A stretch of DNA of 64,000 nt from Rhizosaccharibacter radicis (GTDB taxonomy: Bacteria > Pseudomonadota > Alphaproteobacteria > Acetobacterales > Acetobacteraceae): NCBI GenBank assembly GCA_024508355.1, contig JAMZEJ010000004.1, positions 1 through 64,000 of the forward strand, written 5' to 3'. Below are positions 51,865 to 59,927 of this stretch, one piece after another. The notes below the pieces were generated by a model. The model made no database searches. It saw only the letters and a list, made by a program, of their open reading frames with translations, and was not told where the DNA came from. The translations under genes and the position numbers were made by a program. Each line of letters begins with the position of its first letter. Position 1 is the stretch's first letter.

Positions 51865-52568
51865 CAAGAACCCTTCAGCGAGGGAGCCGTGACAGCCCCC
51901 TCGCCGCCGGTCACTGTTGCGGTTCCGCAACCAGCAACAGGAACTGCATGCATGTCGCCCGCAGAGATCGAGGAACGCATCGTCACCCTCGCGGCGCAGA
52001 ACACCGCGCTGAAGACGATCGTCGCGATGCTGATCGCCGAAATGGACGAAGAGCGGCGCTTGCGGCTGCAAAGCGCGTTGGTCAACTTCGTGAGCAGCGC
52101 GGCGCAGCTCGCAAACCGGCCGACGCCCCTAGGAGCTGAGCAGTCGTGGCAAGGCACCGCCGACGGCGGCCTCGACGTCCTCAAGCTGGTGGAGCGCTTC
52201 CGGCAAGATGGATACGATGATTGGTCGGCGGGATGACCGATCCAGGTCCGGCCGTGAGCGTCGACACAGATCGCCGCAGCCGGCAGGGGGGTGGTGTGCG
52301 CGTCGCTCGTGTCGCCCGATCCGTCGCCGATCCGGACCTCGCCACGGTCGTTGATGACCAGTTCCCCGCGGAACGGGCGCGCGGGGGAAGCGCCCGCCGG
52401 GCGCGACGGATAAAGGAAGCTGATCGGGCCGGCAGGGCATGGGAGGCCGCGGCCTCGGGCGCGGCCTCGGGCGCGGCGCATCAGCAGCGCACAGCAGCCG
52501 AGCAAAGCGGCTGCGGCGATCACCGAGACAATATGCGCGATTGGCAGAGGCTCGACCGGGCGGCACAT
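51864..52568 (-). CDS. Membrane-anchored protein, C-terminus doubtful
   Basis: 234 residues as read to the stop at 51864. RPVEPLPIAHIVSVIAAAAL is a membrane span, then a basic linker, then FRGELVINDRGEVRIGDGSG, a beta segment seen in fibre-like phage proteins. The first ~115 residues look real. From about 52236 leftward the sequence looks like the shadow of a plus-strand gene (51889-52236), so either that overlap is real or this gene has been altered. Start and stop are both TGATG-coupled. Confidence 0.45.
   Translation of the reverse strand: MCRPVEPLPIAHIVSVIAAAALLGCCALLMRRARGRARGRGLPCPAGPISFLYPSRPAGASPARPFRGELVINDRGEVRIGDGSGDTSDAHTTPLPAAAICVDAHGRTWIGHPADQSSYPSCRKRSTSLRTSRPPSAVPCHDCSAPRGVGRFASCAALLTKLTNALCSRKRRSSSISAISIATIVFSAVFCAARVTMRSSISAGDMHAVPVAGCGTATVTGGEGAVTAPSLKGS
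51889..52236 (+). CDS. Hypothetical coiled-coil protein
   Basis: 115 residues from a GTG at 51889 with GAGGGAG just upstream. MSPAEIEERIVTLAAQNTAL, then IAEMDEERRLRLQSALVNFV, is a good amphipathic coil. The end DVLKLVERFRQDGYDDW is also protein-like. It is opposite the doubtful end of the membrane-anchored gene. I prefer this frame on composition. Confidence 0.45.
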   Translation: MTAPSPPVTVAVPQPATGTACMSPAEIEERIVTLAAQNTALKTIVAMLIAEMDEERRLRLQSALVNFVSSAAQLANRPTPLGAEQSWQGTADGGLDVLKLVERFRQDGYDDWSAG

Positions 52569-52813
52569 CAGGCGGCGCTCTCAGACGGCGCAGGGCGCTT
52601 TATCTCCGCAGGCCACACGGCATCTGTTGGCCAGTGGTTTGAGAAGAACTGGATAGTGCTGAGCATCGTATCGACCTTGCAGCCCTTCCCTTCCCGCATG
52701 CGGGTGAAGAAGCGGCCATCGCGACCGGCAAGGTTCGCAATCCTTGCCTCGGAGAGCTTCCGGGCGGCGGCGAACCTCTCGGCAAGCTCGATGAGCTGTT
52801 TCCGGTAGTTCAT
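52568..52813 (-). CDS. Cro-like small regulator
   Basis: 81 residues from ATG 52813, divergent from the CI-like gene. YRKQLIELAERFAAARKLSE, then ARIANLAGRDGRFFTRMREG, is a short helix-turn-helix-like region. Position facing CI across an 84-base operator region, and at the head of the leftward early operon, fits Cro. Sequence alone is not diagnostic. Confidence 0.55.
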   Translation of the reverse strand: MNYRKQLIELAERFAAARKLSEARIANLAGRDGRFFTRMREGKGCKVDTMLSTIQFFSNHWPTDAVWPAEIKRPAPSESAA

Positions 52814-52897
52814 GCACCTCACCCGCGATGGAACTATCGCAAGGGAACGATAATCATATCGAACGACGTCCGCAAGGCTTTGCGACACAATTATCGC
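52814..52897. promoter_or_regulatory. CI/Cro intergenic operator region
   Basis: Contains TATCGC-N6-ACGATA (near 52835-52852), CGATA-N4-TATCG (near 52848-52861) and the 18-bp site TGCGACACAATTATCGCA at 52881-52898, which ends on the first base of the CI ATG. No Shine-Dalgarno precedes that ATG, so CI may be translated from a leaderless transcript. Confidence 0.6.
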
Positions 52898-53635
52898 ATG
52901 CCCTACGAGCAGCTTCTTTCTCGAATTGACGCCCGGCTGCGAGCGCTCGGCCTGTCCGAGCGCGCCGCCTGCATGAAAGCGGACGTTGGGGTGAACACGA
53001 TCCGGCACATCCGGAACCGAGGCCATGCGCCGAAGCCAGAGAACTTGGCGAGGCTAGCGGCAGTCCTGCGAGTTCCGCCGGCCTATCTATTAGAGGCAGC
53101 AGCTGCCAGCGTTGCTGAACAGGAGGACGACACGCCGTCCCTCCAGCCGGTACAGGTGCGAACCGTGTACGTTAAGGGGGAAGTTCAGGCCGGGGTATGG
53201 AGAGAAGCTGTCGAGTGGGAGCCATCGGATTGGTCACCCATCTACCTTCCGGACGATCATCGCTATCCAGGCGTCGAGCGCTTCGGACTGCTTGTCCGAG
53301 GAACGTCTATGGACCGCCTTTATCCCGCCGGCTCCGTCGTCGTCGTAGTTCGCTTCGAAGATATCGGAAGGTCGCCTAAACCAGGTGAGCGTGTTGTCGT
53401 GATCCGTCGATCAGCGACTCACGACCACTTCGAGGCAACAGTGAAAGTATTCGAGATCGACGAGGCGCGACGTGTCATTTTATGGCCCAAAAGCTCAGAC
53501 CCTGAGCACCAAACACCGATCGTTCTTCCTCCCATGACAGCGGATGAGGAAGGGAATGGTTTGGATGGTGATCATGCCGCAGTGCCTGACATCGTCATCA
53601 GCGGGCTCATTATCGGATCTTACAGGTCAGAGTAA
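52898..53635 (+). CDS. CI/LexA-like prophage repressor
   Basis: 245 residues from ATG 52898 (a TTG six codons upstream is weaker). N-terminal HTH: ERAACMKADVGVNTIRHIRN. The C-terminal peptidase fold has an A98-G99 candidate cleavage site (VQAGVW), nucleophile S137 (RGTSMDR) and K183 (ATVKVF), the S24 self-cleavage dyad. It should hold the lysogenic state and be inactivated in the SOS response. It faces a Cro-like gene and binds, I infer, the TGCGAY N6 RTCGCA sites. Confidence 0.88.
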   Translation: MPYEQLLSRIDARLRALGLSERAACMKADVGVNTIRHIRNRGHAPKPENLARLAAVLRVPPAYLLEAAAASVAEQEDDTPSLQPVQVRTVYVKGEVQAGVWREAVEWEPSDWSPIYLPDDHRYPGVERFGLLVRGTSMDRLYPAGSVVVVVRFEDIGRSPKPGERVVVIRRSATHDHFEATVKVFEIDEARRVILWPKSSDPEHQTPIVLPPMTADEEGNGLDGDHAAVPDIVISGLIIGSYRSE

Positions 53636-53650
53636 GCGCAGGATATTATC

Positions 53651-54157
53651 TTACACAGGTAGCGATTGCTGCGGCGGCAAATCAAGTTGCCAAAAGCCTT
53701 CCGCATGAATGCCGGTTGCTATCGATTTCGCGCGGAGATCGTCATCATCCGTATATATAACTGATGCACCCTCGATGCGCGCCATCGCTAGGATCATAAG
53801 ATCGAACTTGAACTTCACCTTGCCGCCCGTGCTAGGCGGTTGCCTGCCGCGGCGCTCTCTAAACATCTCCCCGAACTCGACGGCCACGCGCTCATCGAAT
53901 GAGGTGATGCGGATGCGATGTGAGCTACCGAGAACTTCGAGAACGTTTGTATTCTCGATATCACGTCGGCAAAGAACTTCGGCAAGCGCTGGGGCTGGGA
54001 TGATTATTTCAGATTGCGCCTTTTCCAAACTCAGCCAGAGAAAATCCAGTCTCTGCTTGACGGTCCCCGATAGCCCCTCAGGACGGGGACGGGCCGGAGC
54101 ATGCTCGTCAACCAAAGCAGAGAGGAAGCTCGTATCAAGGAGGACCCGATATGCCAT
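53651..54157 (-). CDS. PIN-domain nuclease
   Basis: 168 residues. The PIN fold's acidic residues are visible: RVLLDTSFLSALVD (first Asp), APALAEVLCR (Glu), FKFDLMILAMARIEGA (Asp) and YTDDDDLRA (Asp). The ATG directly abuts the TAG of the upstream partner gene, so they form a two-gene unit convergent with CI. PIN proteins are usually RNases of toxin-antitoxin systems; VapC toxins are shorter (about 130). The partner is not a known VapB-like antitoxin. Confidence 0.75.
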   Translation of the reverse strand: MAYRVLLDTSFLSALVDEHAPARPRPEGLSGTVKQRLDFLWLSLEKAQSEIIIPAPALAEVLCRRDIENTNVLEVLGSSHRIRITSFDERVAVEFGEMFRERRGRQPPSTGGKVKFKFDLMILAMARIEGASVIYTDDDDLRAKSIATGIHAEGFWQLDLPPQQSLPV

Positions 54158-54886
54158 CTAACGGATAGCATCCAAATCATCGCGGACGGCTTTGCTGTCA
54201 CCAGATCCAAAGCCACCAGCCGCAACCAACCTGGCCCTCAAAGCAGGTAAACCCTCCTCTTTCAAGGGGCGGAATGTAGTGGCCTGAAACCGTAGAAGTC
54301 GCCACCTACTATCCGAACCTCGCTGCCAATGACCTCGGCCTCCTACCTCGACATAACCGAACAAGACATCTCGGAGGCTCTCGGCAAGCGACTTTTGCGC
54401 CTCGAATATGTCGCGGCCGCCTCCGTTCATGAGCGTCCCTTTGAACCCATCCATGGTGAGCCTGAGGGAGATCAATTGACCACGTAGCGAGCCCGCTTGC
54501 CAGAAGGCTGGCAGAGCCCCCTGCGATGCCTTAGCGCCAGGGAACGTGAGAAGCACGGCTCCTGCCCGGCGATCCATCAATTCGCCCGTGCCGTTGATCT
54601 CGGTCAAAAGATCATCCAGTCCCTGCCAAGCCGCGCGGGCACTGCCCCCATCTACCCGAGCTGCTTCAACCAAGCGCGCAGACACCATTTGCGCAGCGTC
54701 ATTATCGACGCGACAAGCTACTCGAACACTACCGGAGACTAGCGACTCTAAGTAGACCTGTTTCTTCGAGTCAGTAAGAGCAGCCAGAAGGCGGATGATC
54801 TGACCCACCTTCTCCATTGGCAGGGAGTTAAGGTCGACGTTCTCGACTTTTAGTTCGAGCTTCAGAGCGTCAGTGGCATCGACCAT
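54158..54886 (-). CDS. Partner of the PIN nuclease, unrecognised
   Basis: 242 residues from ATG 54886. LKLELKVENVDLNSLPMEKV, then GQIIRLLAALTDSKKQVYLE, and SVRVACRVDNDAAQMVSARL look well folded; later GGRDIFEAQKSLAESLRDVL and FGYVEVGGRGHWQ. The second half may be a beta domain that binds nucleic acid or a ligand. It precedes the PIN gene with no spacing, which suggests antitoxin or sensor. Much larger than typical antitoxins. No family recognised. Confidence 0.55.
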   Translation of the reverse strand: MVDATDALKLELKVENVDLNSLPMEKVGQIIRLLAALTDSKKQVYLESLVSGSVRVACRVDNDAAQMVSARLVEAARVDGGSARAAWQGLDDLLTEINGTGELMDRRAGAVLLTFPGAKASQGALPAFWQAGSLRGQLISLRLTMDGFKGTLMNGGGRDIFEAQKSLAESLRDVLFGYVEVGGRGHWQRGSDSRWRLLRFQATTFRPLKEEGLPALRARLVAAGGFGSGDSKAVRDDLDAIR

Positions 54887-54986
54887 ATCAACGCCTCCTG
54901 CTTCCTGGGCGCAATATCCTAAGGGAAGTTGAGCGATTCTGCTAGCTGCTGCGCGCGAGATGCCCAACCTACCGGTCTGGCAAAAA

Positions 54987-55033
54987 TGCGATGCTTCTGT
55001 CGCATAAAGATTGACTGCGATGCTTCTATCGCA
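54987..55033. promoter_or_regulatory. Two tandem 18-bp operators, 29 bases apart
   Basis: TGCGATGCTTCTGTCGCA at 54987-55004 and TGCGATGCTTCTATCGCA at 55016-55033 share arms and spacer. They match the site at 52881 in arms and 18-base length. TTGACT at 55011-55016 is a candidate -35 for rightward transcription. They lie between the PIN operon and the rightward early operon. Confidence 0.65.
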
Positions 55034-55076
55034 CATCGTGGCCTAGCCGGCTGCCCATGGCCGGGGGGAGGCTTCC

Positions 55077-55325
55077 ATGACAACGCGCGTGATCGTTTCG
55101 GTCCTACCGAGCACCAACAGCAGTGCCGTCTTCATCTCCAATGCTGCGGGTGAATGGACCCAAGTCGCCGCAGTCGGTCCGACCGGCGGTGTAGTAGAAG
55201 TTCTAGTGTTCGAGGGTCAGAGCGTCGGCATCGTGGAAGATCACGACGCTGAAATCCCCGGTGTACCAGCCAGCGCGCGCTCGATTGCCGGGGACGGCGC
55301 CTCTCCCACAGCACCTGCCGCCTGA
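55077..55325 (+). CDS. First small gene of rightward operon, unknown
   Basis: 82 residues with GGGGGAGG six bases before the ATG. TRVIVSVLPSTNSSAVFISN, then EWTQVAAVGPTGGVVEVLVF, is a compact beta domain; the end is low complexity. Directly downstream of the paired operators. Confidence 0.5.
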   Translation: MTTRVIVSVLPSTNSSAVFISNAAGEWTQVAAVGPTGGVVEVLVFEGQSVGIVEDHDAEIPGVPASARSIAGDGASPTAPAA

Positions 55326-55397
55326 TCGACCCACGGCTGACGCCATCCGGGGCCTGCGGGCTCCGGACCGCGCCAACCGTGGTTCCAGGAGGCTTCC

Positions 55398-55670
55398 GTG
55401 TCCTCTCGCCGTCCATCCTCTCACCTGACGCCGGCCGAGCGCCGCCGCCGCGTCAGCGCGTTCTTCTCCCGTCCCCGCCCCGAGGCGATCACCATCGCCA
55501 CCGCGCCCCATGTCGGCGGGGGTGCGCATGGCGCCCCCGCGGCCGCCCCCTGCCCGCTGTCGCTGGTGACGGTCGAGGCTGCGCGGGCCGGTCTAGCCCC
55601 GGTCCAATTCCTCCGCGGGGATGGCGCGGTCGCCGCCACCCTGTGGCAGCGCGCCGAGGCTGCGCGATGA
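55398..55670 (+). CDS. Small basic phage protein, unknown
   Basis: 90 residues from a GTG at 55398 with an AGGAGG site upstream. RRPSSHLTPAERRRRVSAFF is arginine-rich. The rest is alanine-rich with VEAARAGLAPVQFLRGDGAV. Overlaps the next gene by ATGA. Not recognised. Confidence 0.45.
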   Translation: MSSRRPSSHLTPAERRRRVSAFFSRPRPEAITIATAPHVGGGAHGAPAAAPCPLSLVTVEAARAGLAPVQFLRGDGAVAATLWQRAEAAR

Positions 55671-55888
55671 GCCCGGCTCTGGAGCATGAGGCCGCGCGTC
55701 AGTCGGCCATGGACATCGTCAACCAGGCGCCGGGCCTCTCTCGGGAGCACCGTGACGCGCTGCGCGAGCAGATGGAGCGGATGACGCGGGCCATGGAGAA
55801 GGCCGAGCGTCGCATGCCGCTGAACCCGGGCTACCGGCCGCCGGCGCCCATGGTGTCGGCATCGGTCCAGATCGGGCGCCGCGCGTGA
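55667..55888 (+). CDS. Small helical phage protein, unknown
   Basis: 73 residues. SPALEHEAARQSAMDIVNQA, then SREHRDALREQMERMTRAME, is a charged helix. Overlaps upstream by ATGA and downstream by GTGA, which supports reality. Confidence 0.45.
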   Translation: MSPALEHEAARQSAMDIVNQAPGLSREHRDALREQMERMTRAMEKAERRMPLNPGYRPPAPMVSASVQIGRRA

Positions 55889-56277
55889 GCACCCCGACCC
55901 TGCGCGACACGCTCGCGCTCGCCATCATCCCCGCGTCCGTCCGGCACCAGCTCCGGCAACAGGCGGGCACGATCAGGGCCCAGGCCGAGATCATCGCCTC
56001 GCTCGAACGGGAGATGAGCCGGCACAAGGAGGAGGCGGTCGCCGCCCGGCTGCGCGCCAGCGCCGCAGAGGAGATGCTCGGCGAAGAGCGCATCGCCCAC
56101 CAGGCGACGCGATCGAGCCTGGATGCTCTGAGGGCCGAGACAGCACCGCGCCTCCGGGCCCTGGACGAGATCCTGTCGGAGTACCCGGACACCCTGATCC
56201 AGCCGCTCCTCCCGCCGGCGACCGTGGTGGAGCTGCGCCGCCCGACGCTCCGAGTGATCGAGGGCCGCTCGTCGTGA
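55885..56277 (+). CDS. Coiled-coil phage protein, unknown
   Basis: 130 residues from a GTG (GTGA overlap). Residues about 18-95 are coiled coil: RHQLRQQAGTIRAQAEIIAS, then LEREMSRHKEEAVAARLRAS. The end LPPATVVELRRPTLRVIEG is distinct. Possibly an early accessory protein. Confidence 0.45.
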   Translation: MSTPTLRDTLALAIIPASVRHQLRQQAGTIRAQAEIIASLEREMSRHKEEAVAARLRASAAEEMLGEERIAHQATRSSLDALRAETAPRLRALDEILSEYPDTLIQPLLPPATVVELRRPTLRVIEGRSS

Positions 56278-56432
56278 CCCGCTGGTTCACGACCGGCGGC
56301 CGCCTGTTGGGGTCGGCGCTCCTCTGCGCCGTGCTCACCGGCATCCTCATCGGTGCCTACGGCATGGCGATGGCAATGCCGGCCTGTCCGCCGATGCAGA
56401 TCTGCAGCCGCTCCGAAATCGACGCGCCATGA
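56274..56432 (+). CDS. 52-residue membrane peptide
   Basis: From a GTG overlapping the upstream stop. TRWFTTGGRLLGSALLCAVL, then TGILIGAYGMAMAMPACPPM, is one hydrophobic span followed by two cysteines. The end overlaps the next ATG by 4 bases. A small phage membrane protein of unknown use. Confidence 0.5.
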   Translation: MTRWFTTGGRLLGSALLCAVLTGILIGAYGMAMAMPACPPMQICSRSEIDAP

Positions 56433-56818
56433 CATTCTCGGTGGATGACGCGATGGCGCTCGCACACCAGGTGCGTCGCTGGCTGGCGGAGAACGGCATC
56501 CGGATCCGCTGCCCGCACCGCGCGAGGCCGCTCATCCAGGCGGTGCTGCTGCGCCACGGCATCCATGTCGAGCAGACACGCGCCTCTGGCCGCATCGGCT
56601 TCCTGGTGCCGGCCTGCGGGCTCTTGATCGAGGTCGAGGACCCAGCCGCCTCCGGGGCCGAAATCTGGCGCCCGATCACCCGCGCGGCTGATTGCCCGCA
56701 GGTGAACGCGATCCTCCTCGTCACCAACAGCCAGCACGGCCGCCCTGCGAGCGCGGGTCCGGGGAAGCCCGTCCTCTGCGCCCGGCCGGTCGCCAGGAAA
56801 CGTCGCTATGCAGCCTAA
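56429..56818 (+). CDS. Hypothetical protein with nuclease-like core
   Basis: 129 residues. MALAHQVRRWLAENGIRIRC, then GFLVPACGLLIEVEDPAASG, and VNAILLVTNSQHGRPAS have an acidic strand followed by a beta strand and SQHG turn, reminiscent of restriction-nuclease folds. No full motif can be named. Confidence 0.45.
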   Translation: MTFSVDDAMALAHQVRRWLAENGIRIRCPHRARPLIQAVLLRHGIHVEQTRASGRIGFLVPACGLLIEVEDPAASGAEIWRPITRAADCPQVNAILLVTNSQHGRPASAGPGKPVLCARPVARKRRYAA

Positions 56819-57044
56819 GACGCCCGCTGTGCCAGCCGCCGCCGACACCACACCGCGCAGCGCGGAGCCAACAACTGATGATGTATATATCGCTGCGGTC
56901 CGTTATTGCGGCCAGAAGGATCGGGAAACGTTTCCAGACGACGTGAAATATTTCCAGAACAGTTGGCGGGCTTTCTCTGGCCTACGGAAGATCGTTGACA
57001 AGGTAGTTGCTGAACGGCTTGCCAGGGAGAACCCCCATGGCTGA
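56808..57044 (+). CDS. Small hypothetical protein
   Basis: 78 residues. The first 20 are alanine/proline linker. DVYIAAVRYCGQKDRETFPD, then YFQNSWRAFSGLRKIVDKVV, is a helical domain. Its codons include more A and T than neighbours, around 56880-56960. Overlaps the next gene by 8 bases. Confidence 0.45.
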   Translation: MQPKTPAVPAAADTTPRSAEPTTDDVYIAAVRYCGQKDRETFPDDVKYFQNSWRAFSGLRKIVDKVVAERLARENPHG

Positions 57045-57972
57045 CACCACCCCACCCCCCACCGACGAGGCGCCCCGTGACTGGTTGATCCGCCGACACG
57101 GCGCGTGGTTCAGGCCTGACGGACGTGGATACTGCACCGCACTAGCCGGCGCGGGTCTGTATACCGAGAACGAGGCTCGGCGTTACGGCGATGGCGGCAT
57201 CGAAGGGCTGACAATCCACCATGTCTCCGAGCCGGGCATCCAGCAGAACCTCAACCGAGCACTGGAAGAATGCTCACGTATTCAAGCTGGCTGTGCACGC
57301 ATCTTAGGAGCGCTCGCCACCACGCAGGCGGAAGCGGTGCGACCGGTCGGGCGTATCGTCCGGCACAAGAAGTGCGGCACGCTCTACGAGGTGATTGGAC
57401 AAGCCGGGTTGCAGACGGAGCAACCGCTTTCGGACGAGGCGCCGCTTATCGTCTATCGCGGGCTCAAGGATGGCGACCTGTGGGCGCGCTCTCCCGACGA
57501 GTTCGAGGATGGACGGTTCGAGGATGTGCAGCCGGGCAACTCATCAGCATCGCTTACAGGTTCGGTCGCTGCGCTCGCGAAGAAGATCGTCGCCGACCTG
57601 ATGCTGTTCCCGTTCTACCCGCAACCGGGTGACACGCAGGAACGGCATGACGCGGCGCTGGAAGTCACCTTCGCCCGGCACGTCGAAAAGCTGCTGCACG
57701 AAGCCACCCACCCCGGCGACGGGGCGGCAGATGCGCGGCGGGACGTGTGGCAGCCGATCGAGACGGCGCCGAAGGATGGTAGGGAATTGCTTCTCGCCTT
57801 CGGGAACACCTTTGACGCACCGCCTCCGCTCGTCGCTGCGTGGTCTCGCAAAGGCCAAGTGTGGCTCCTTGTCGGGGCTGAGGTCGAGATCATGGCAAAG
57901 CCGGTGGCCTGGATGCCGCTGCCTGCACCACCCGCAACCGTGGGCGAGCAGGAGGGCGGGGCGCATGGGTGA
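57037..57972 (+). CDS. Phage protein with DUF551-like C-terminus
   Basis: 311 residues from ATG 57037 (GGGAG upstream). The middle IVRHKKCGTLYEVIGQAGLQ, then LIVYRGLKDGDLWARSPDEF, resembles the DUF1653-type small domain. The C-terminal DVWQPIETAPKDGRELLLAF is the DUF551 signature found in phage early regions. Role unknown. Confidence 0.6.
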   Translation: MADTTPPPTDEAPRDWLIRRHGAWFRPDGRGYCTALAGAGLYTENEARRYGDGGIEGLTIHHVSEPGIQQNLNRALEECSRIQAGCARILGALATTQAEAVRPVGRIVRHKKCGTLYEVIGQAGLQTEQPLSDEAPLIVYRGLKDGDLWARSPDEFEDGRFEDVQPGNSSASLTGSVAALAKKIVADLMLFPFYPQPGDTQERHDAALEVTFARHVEKLLHEATHPGDGAADARRDVWQPIETAPKDGRELLLAFGNTFDAPPPLVAAWSRKGQVWLLVGAEVEIMAKPVAWMPLPAPPATVGEQEGGAHG

Positions 57973-58837
57973 TCCGTTCCTCATCACCGGGCCGGCCGTG
58001 ATCTCGTTCTCGGGCGGCCGGACCAGCGCATACATGCTCTGGCGCATCCTCCAGGCGCACGGCGGCACGCTGCCCGACGACGTGCTGGTGTGCTTCGCAA
58101 ACACGGGGCGGGAGATGCCGGCAACGCTCGACTTCGTTCGAGACTGCGCGGCTGCATGGAATGTCCAGGTCCGGTGGCTAGAATATCGGCACGAGCCCGG
58201 CCGGCACTATGCGGTGGAGGTGTCGCATAACAGTGCCAGCAGAAACGGAGAGCCGTTCGAGGCCGTCATGCTCGCCCGAGGCTTCATGCCGAACCCGGTC
58301 ACGCGCTTCTGCACCGTGGAGATGAAAATCCGCACTCTCCGGCGCTTCGTGCGAGAGGAACGCGGATGGAAAACGTGGCTCAACGTTGTCGGCTTGAGGG
58401 CAGACGAACCCGGCCGCGTGCAGCGGGCACATGACCCTGAGAAGCAGAAGAAGGATGGCTTCGTGACGGTCTGTCCTCTTGCCCTGGCGGGAGTACAGGA
58501 GTGGGACGTGCTGTCATTCTGGAAGCGGCAATCCTTCGATCTTCGACTAGCCGGCCCATGGGAAGGCAACTGCGATGGTTGCTTCCTCAAGAACCGGGCG
58601 GCCTTGGAGCGGATGCATCGGGATCATCCCGATCGGATGAAGTGGTGGGCTGATATCGAGCAGGAAAAGCTCGGCGACCAGTTGGGCCAGAAGGGGTGGC
58701 GTCCGGAGATGTCGGTGTTCCGTGCGGACCGGGAGGACTATGCCACCATGGCGCGCATCGTCCGAGACCAGGGCAGCCTACCGTTCGACATCAAAGAGCG
58801 GGTCATCCCCTGCGTGGATGCGGGGTGCGGCGTATGA
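57965..58837 (+). CDS. PAPS-reductase-like PP-loop enzyme
   Basis: 290 residues from ATG 57965. The PP-loop SFSGGRTSAYML (about 16-27) binds ATP-like nucleotides. Later FCTVEMKIR, GNCDGCFLKNR and CVDAGCGV supply cysteines that could hold a metal or Fe-S cluster. Similar enzymes make adenylated intermediates in sulphate assimilation, or in DndC/ThiI-like nucleic-acid modification. In a phage operon with ASCH and DUF1643 genes, a role in modifying DNA or RNA is more likely than sulphur nutrition, but that is inference. Confidence 0.75.
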   Translation: MGDPFLITGPAVISFSGGRTSAYMLWRILQAHGGTLPDDVLVCFANTGREMPATLDFVRDCAAAWNVQVRWLEYRHEPGRHYAVEVSHNSASRNGEPFEAVMLARGFMPNPVTRFCTVEMKIRTLRRFVREERGWKTWLNVVGLRADEPGRVQRAHDPEKQKKDGFVTVCPLALAGVQEWDVLSFWKRQSFDLRLAGPWEGNCDGCFLKNRAALERMHRDHPDRMKWWADIEQEKLGDQLGQKGWRPEMSVFRADREDYATMARIVRDQGSLPFDIKERVIPCVDAGCGV

Positions 58838-59706
58838 CCGATCGTCCCATCATCATGAGCGCGCCGATGGTCCGGGCGATCCTCGGCGGGCAGAAGAGCC
58901 AGACGCGGCGGATCGTGTCTCCCGCGAACTCCGTGTTGAACGGTTTTGCCGCTCGCGCGGCCGACTGGGAGCGCTTGGACTACGAGGATGCGTTCGTGGA
59001 CCCCGGCCCGTCGCCAGCCGGCAATCCAGGACCGTATCTGAAGGTGGCGCGTCCGGACGATCAGACCCGACATCGGGTGTATCCGCGCTGGTGGCTAGGC
59101 GACCGGCTGTGGGTGCGGGAGGCGCATTCGATCGTCAGAGAGACCCTCGACTACGAGACGGGAGGCGAGTTCGACGCATTCGAGTGGGAAGAGATCTATG
59201 GCGATCCGCGCAAGTATCTCAATGGCTGCGCCCGCACCGGCCTGAGGTCAGGCGTCTACTACCCTGCGGACGGCCAGGACCTCTGCCCGTCCAACATGTT
59301 CCCCTGCCTCAGTATCGACGGAAAGGTTCTCCTCCGTAAGAAGGAGATCAGCTGGCGCCCCTCCATCCACATGCCCCGCTGGGCGTCGCGCCTGACGCTG
59401 GAGATCACCGACATCCGCGCCGAGCGGTTGCAGGACATCAGCGAGGAGGATGCGCGGGCGGAGGGTGTTGAGCAGGTGGTGCGGCCGCCGTCCTGGCCAG
59501 TGATGTATGAGCGACGCTTCTGGAAAGGTTACGAGAACCACCAGAAGGCAAATCGCGACTCTGCACGCGAGAGCTTCGGCAGCCTCTGGAACAGCCTCCA
59601 CGGCCCCGGTGCCTGGTCCGCCAATCCATGGGTGTGGGCCATCTCGTTCCGCGCCCACCGCACCAACATCGACGCGCTGCCGGCGCAGCGGGAGGCGGCA
59701 GAATGA
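58834..59706 (+). CDS. ASCH-domain-type phage protein
   Basis: 290 residues. PIIMSAPMVRAILGGQKSQT, then QTRRIVSP, opens as in phage ASCH proteins. PRWWLGDRLWVREAHSI and ISWRPSIHMPRWASRLTLEI, then DIRAERLQDISEEDARAEGV, are the conserved later parts. ASCH is a PUA-like RNA-binding fold. Function in phages is not established. ATGA overlaps with both neighbours. Confidence 0.75.
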   Translation: MTDRPIIMSAPMVRAILGGQKSQTRRIVSPANSVLNGFAARAADWERLDYEDAFVDPGPSPAGNPGPYLKVARPDDQTRHRVYPRWWLGDRLWVREAHSIVRETLDYETGGEFDAFEWEEIYGDPRKYLNGCARTGLRSGVYYPADGQDLCPSNMFPCLSIDGKVLLRKKEISWRPSIHMPRWASRLTLEITDIRAERLQDISEEDARAEGVEQVVRPPSWPVMYERRFWKGYENHQKANRDSARESFGSLWNSLHGPGAWSANPWVWAISFRAHRTNIDALPAQREAAE

Positions 59707-59927
59707 GCGCAGTGACGAGCTCCCCACTGCAGGTGTCCAACGGCACCGTCGCGGACATACCAGACGACGAGCTTCTGCGAAGCGCGGCGACCGGCCGAAC
59801 CGCGAAACGCTGTGGCGTCCCGCGTTGGGTGATGGTCATGAACCGATTCGCGCTGGGCAGCACCTATGCTTTCCAATTGTGCAAGCGGCTCGGCCTGGAT
59901 CCAGACGAGATGGTGCTCCGGTCATGA
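59703..59927 (+). CDS. Small DNA-binding-like protein
   Basis: 74 residues. DIPDDELLRSAATGRTAKRC, then GVPRWVMVMNRFALGSTYAF, looks like a small helix-turn-helix. ATGA overlaps both sides. Not recognised. Confidence 0.45.
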   Translation: MSAVTSSPLQVSNGTVADIPDDELLRSAATGRTAKRCGVPRWVMVMNRFALGSTYAFQLCKRLGLDPDEMVLRS

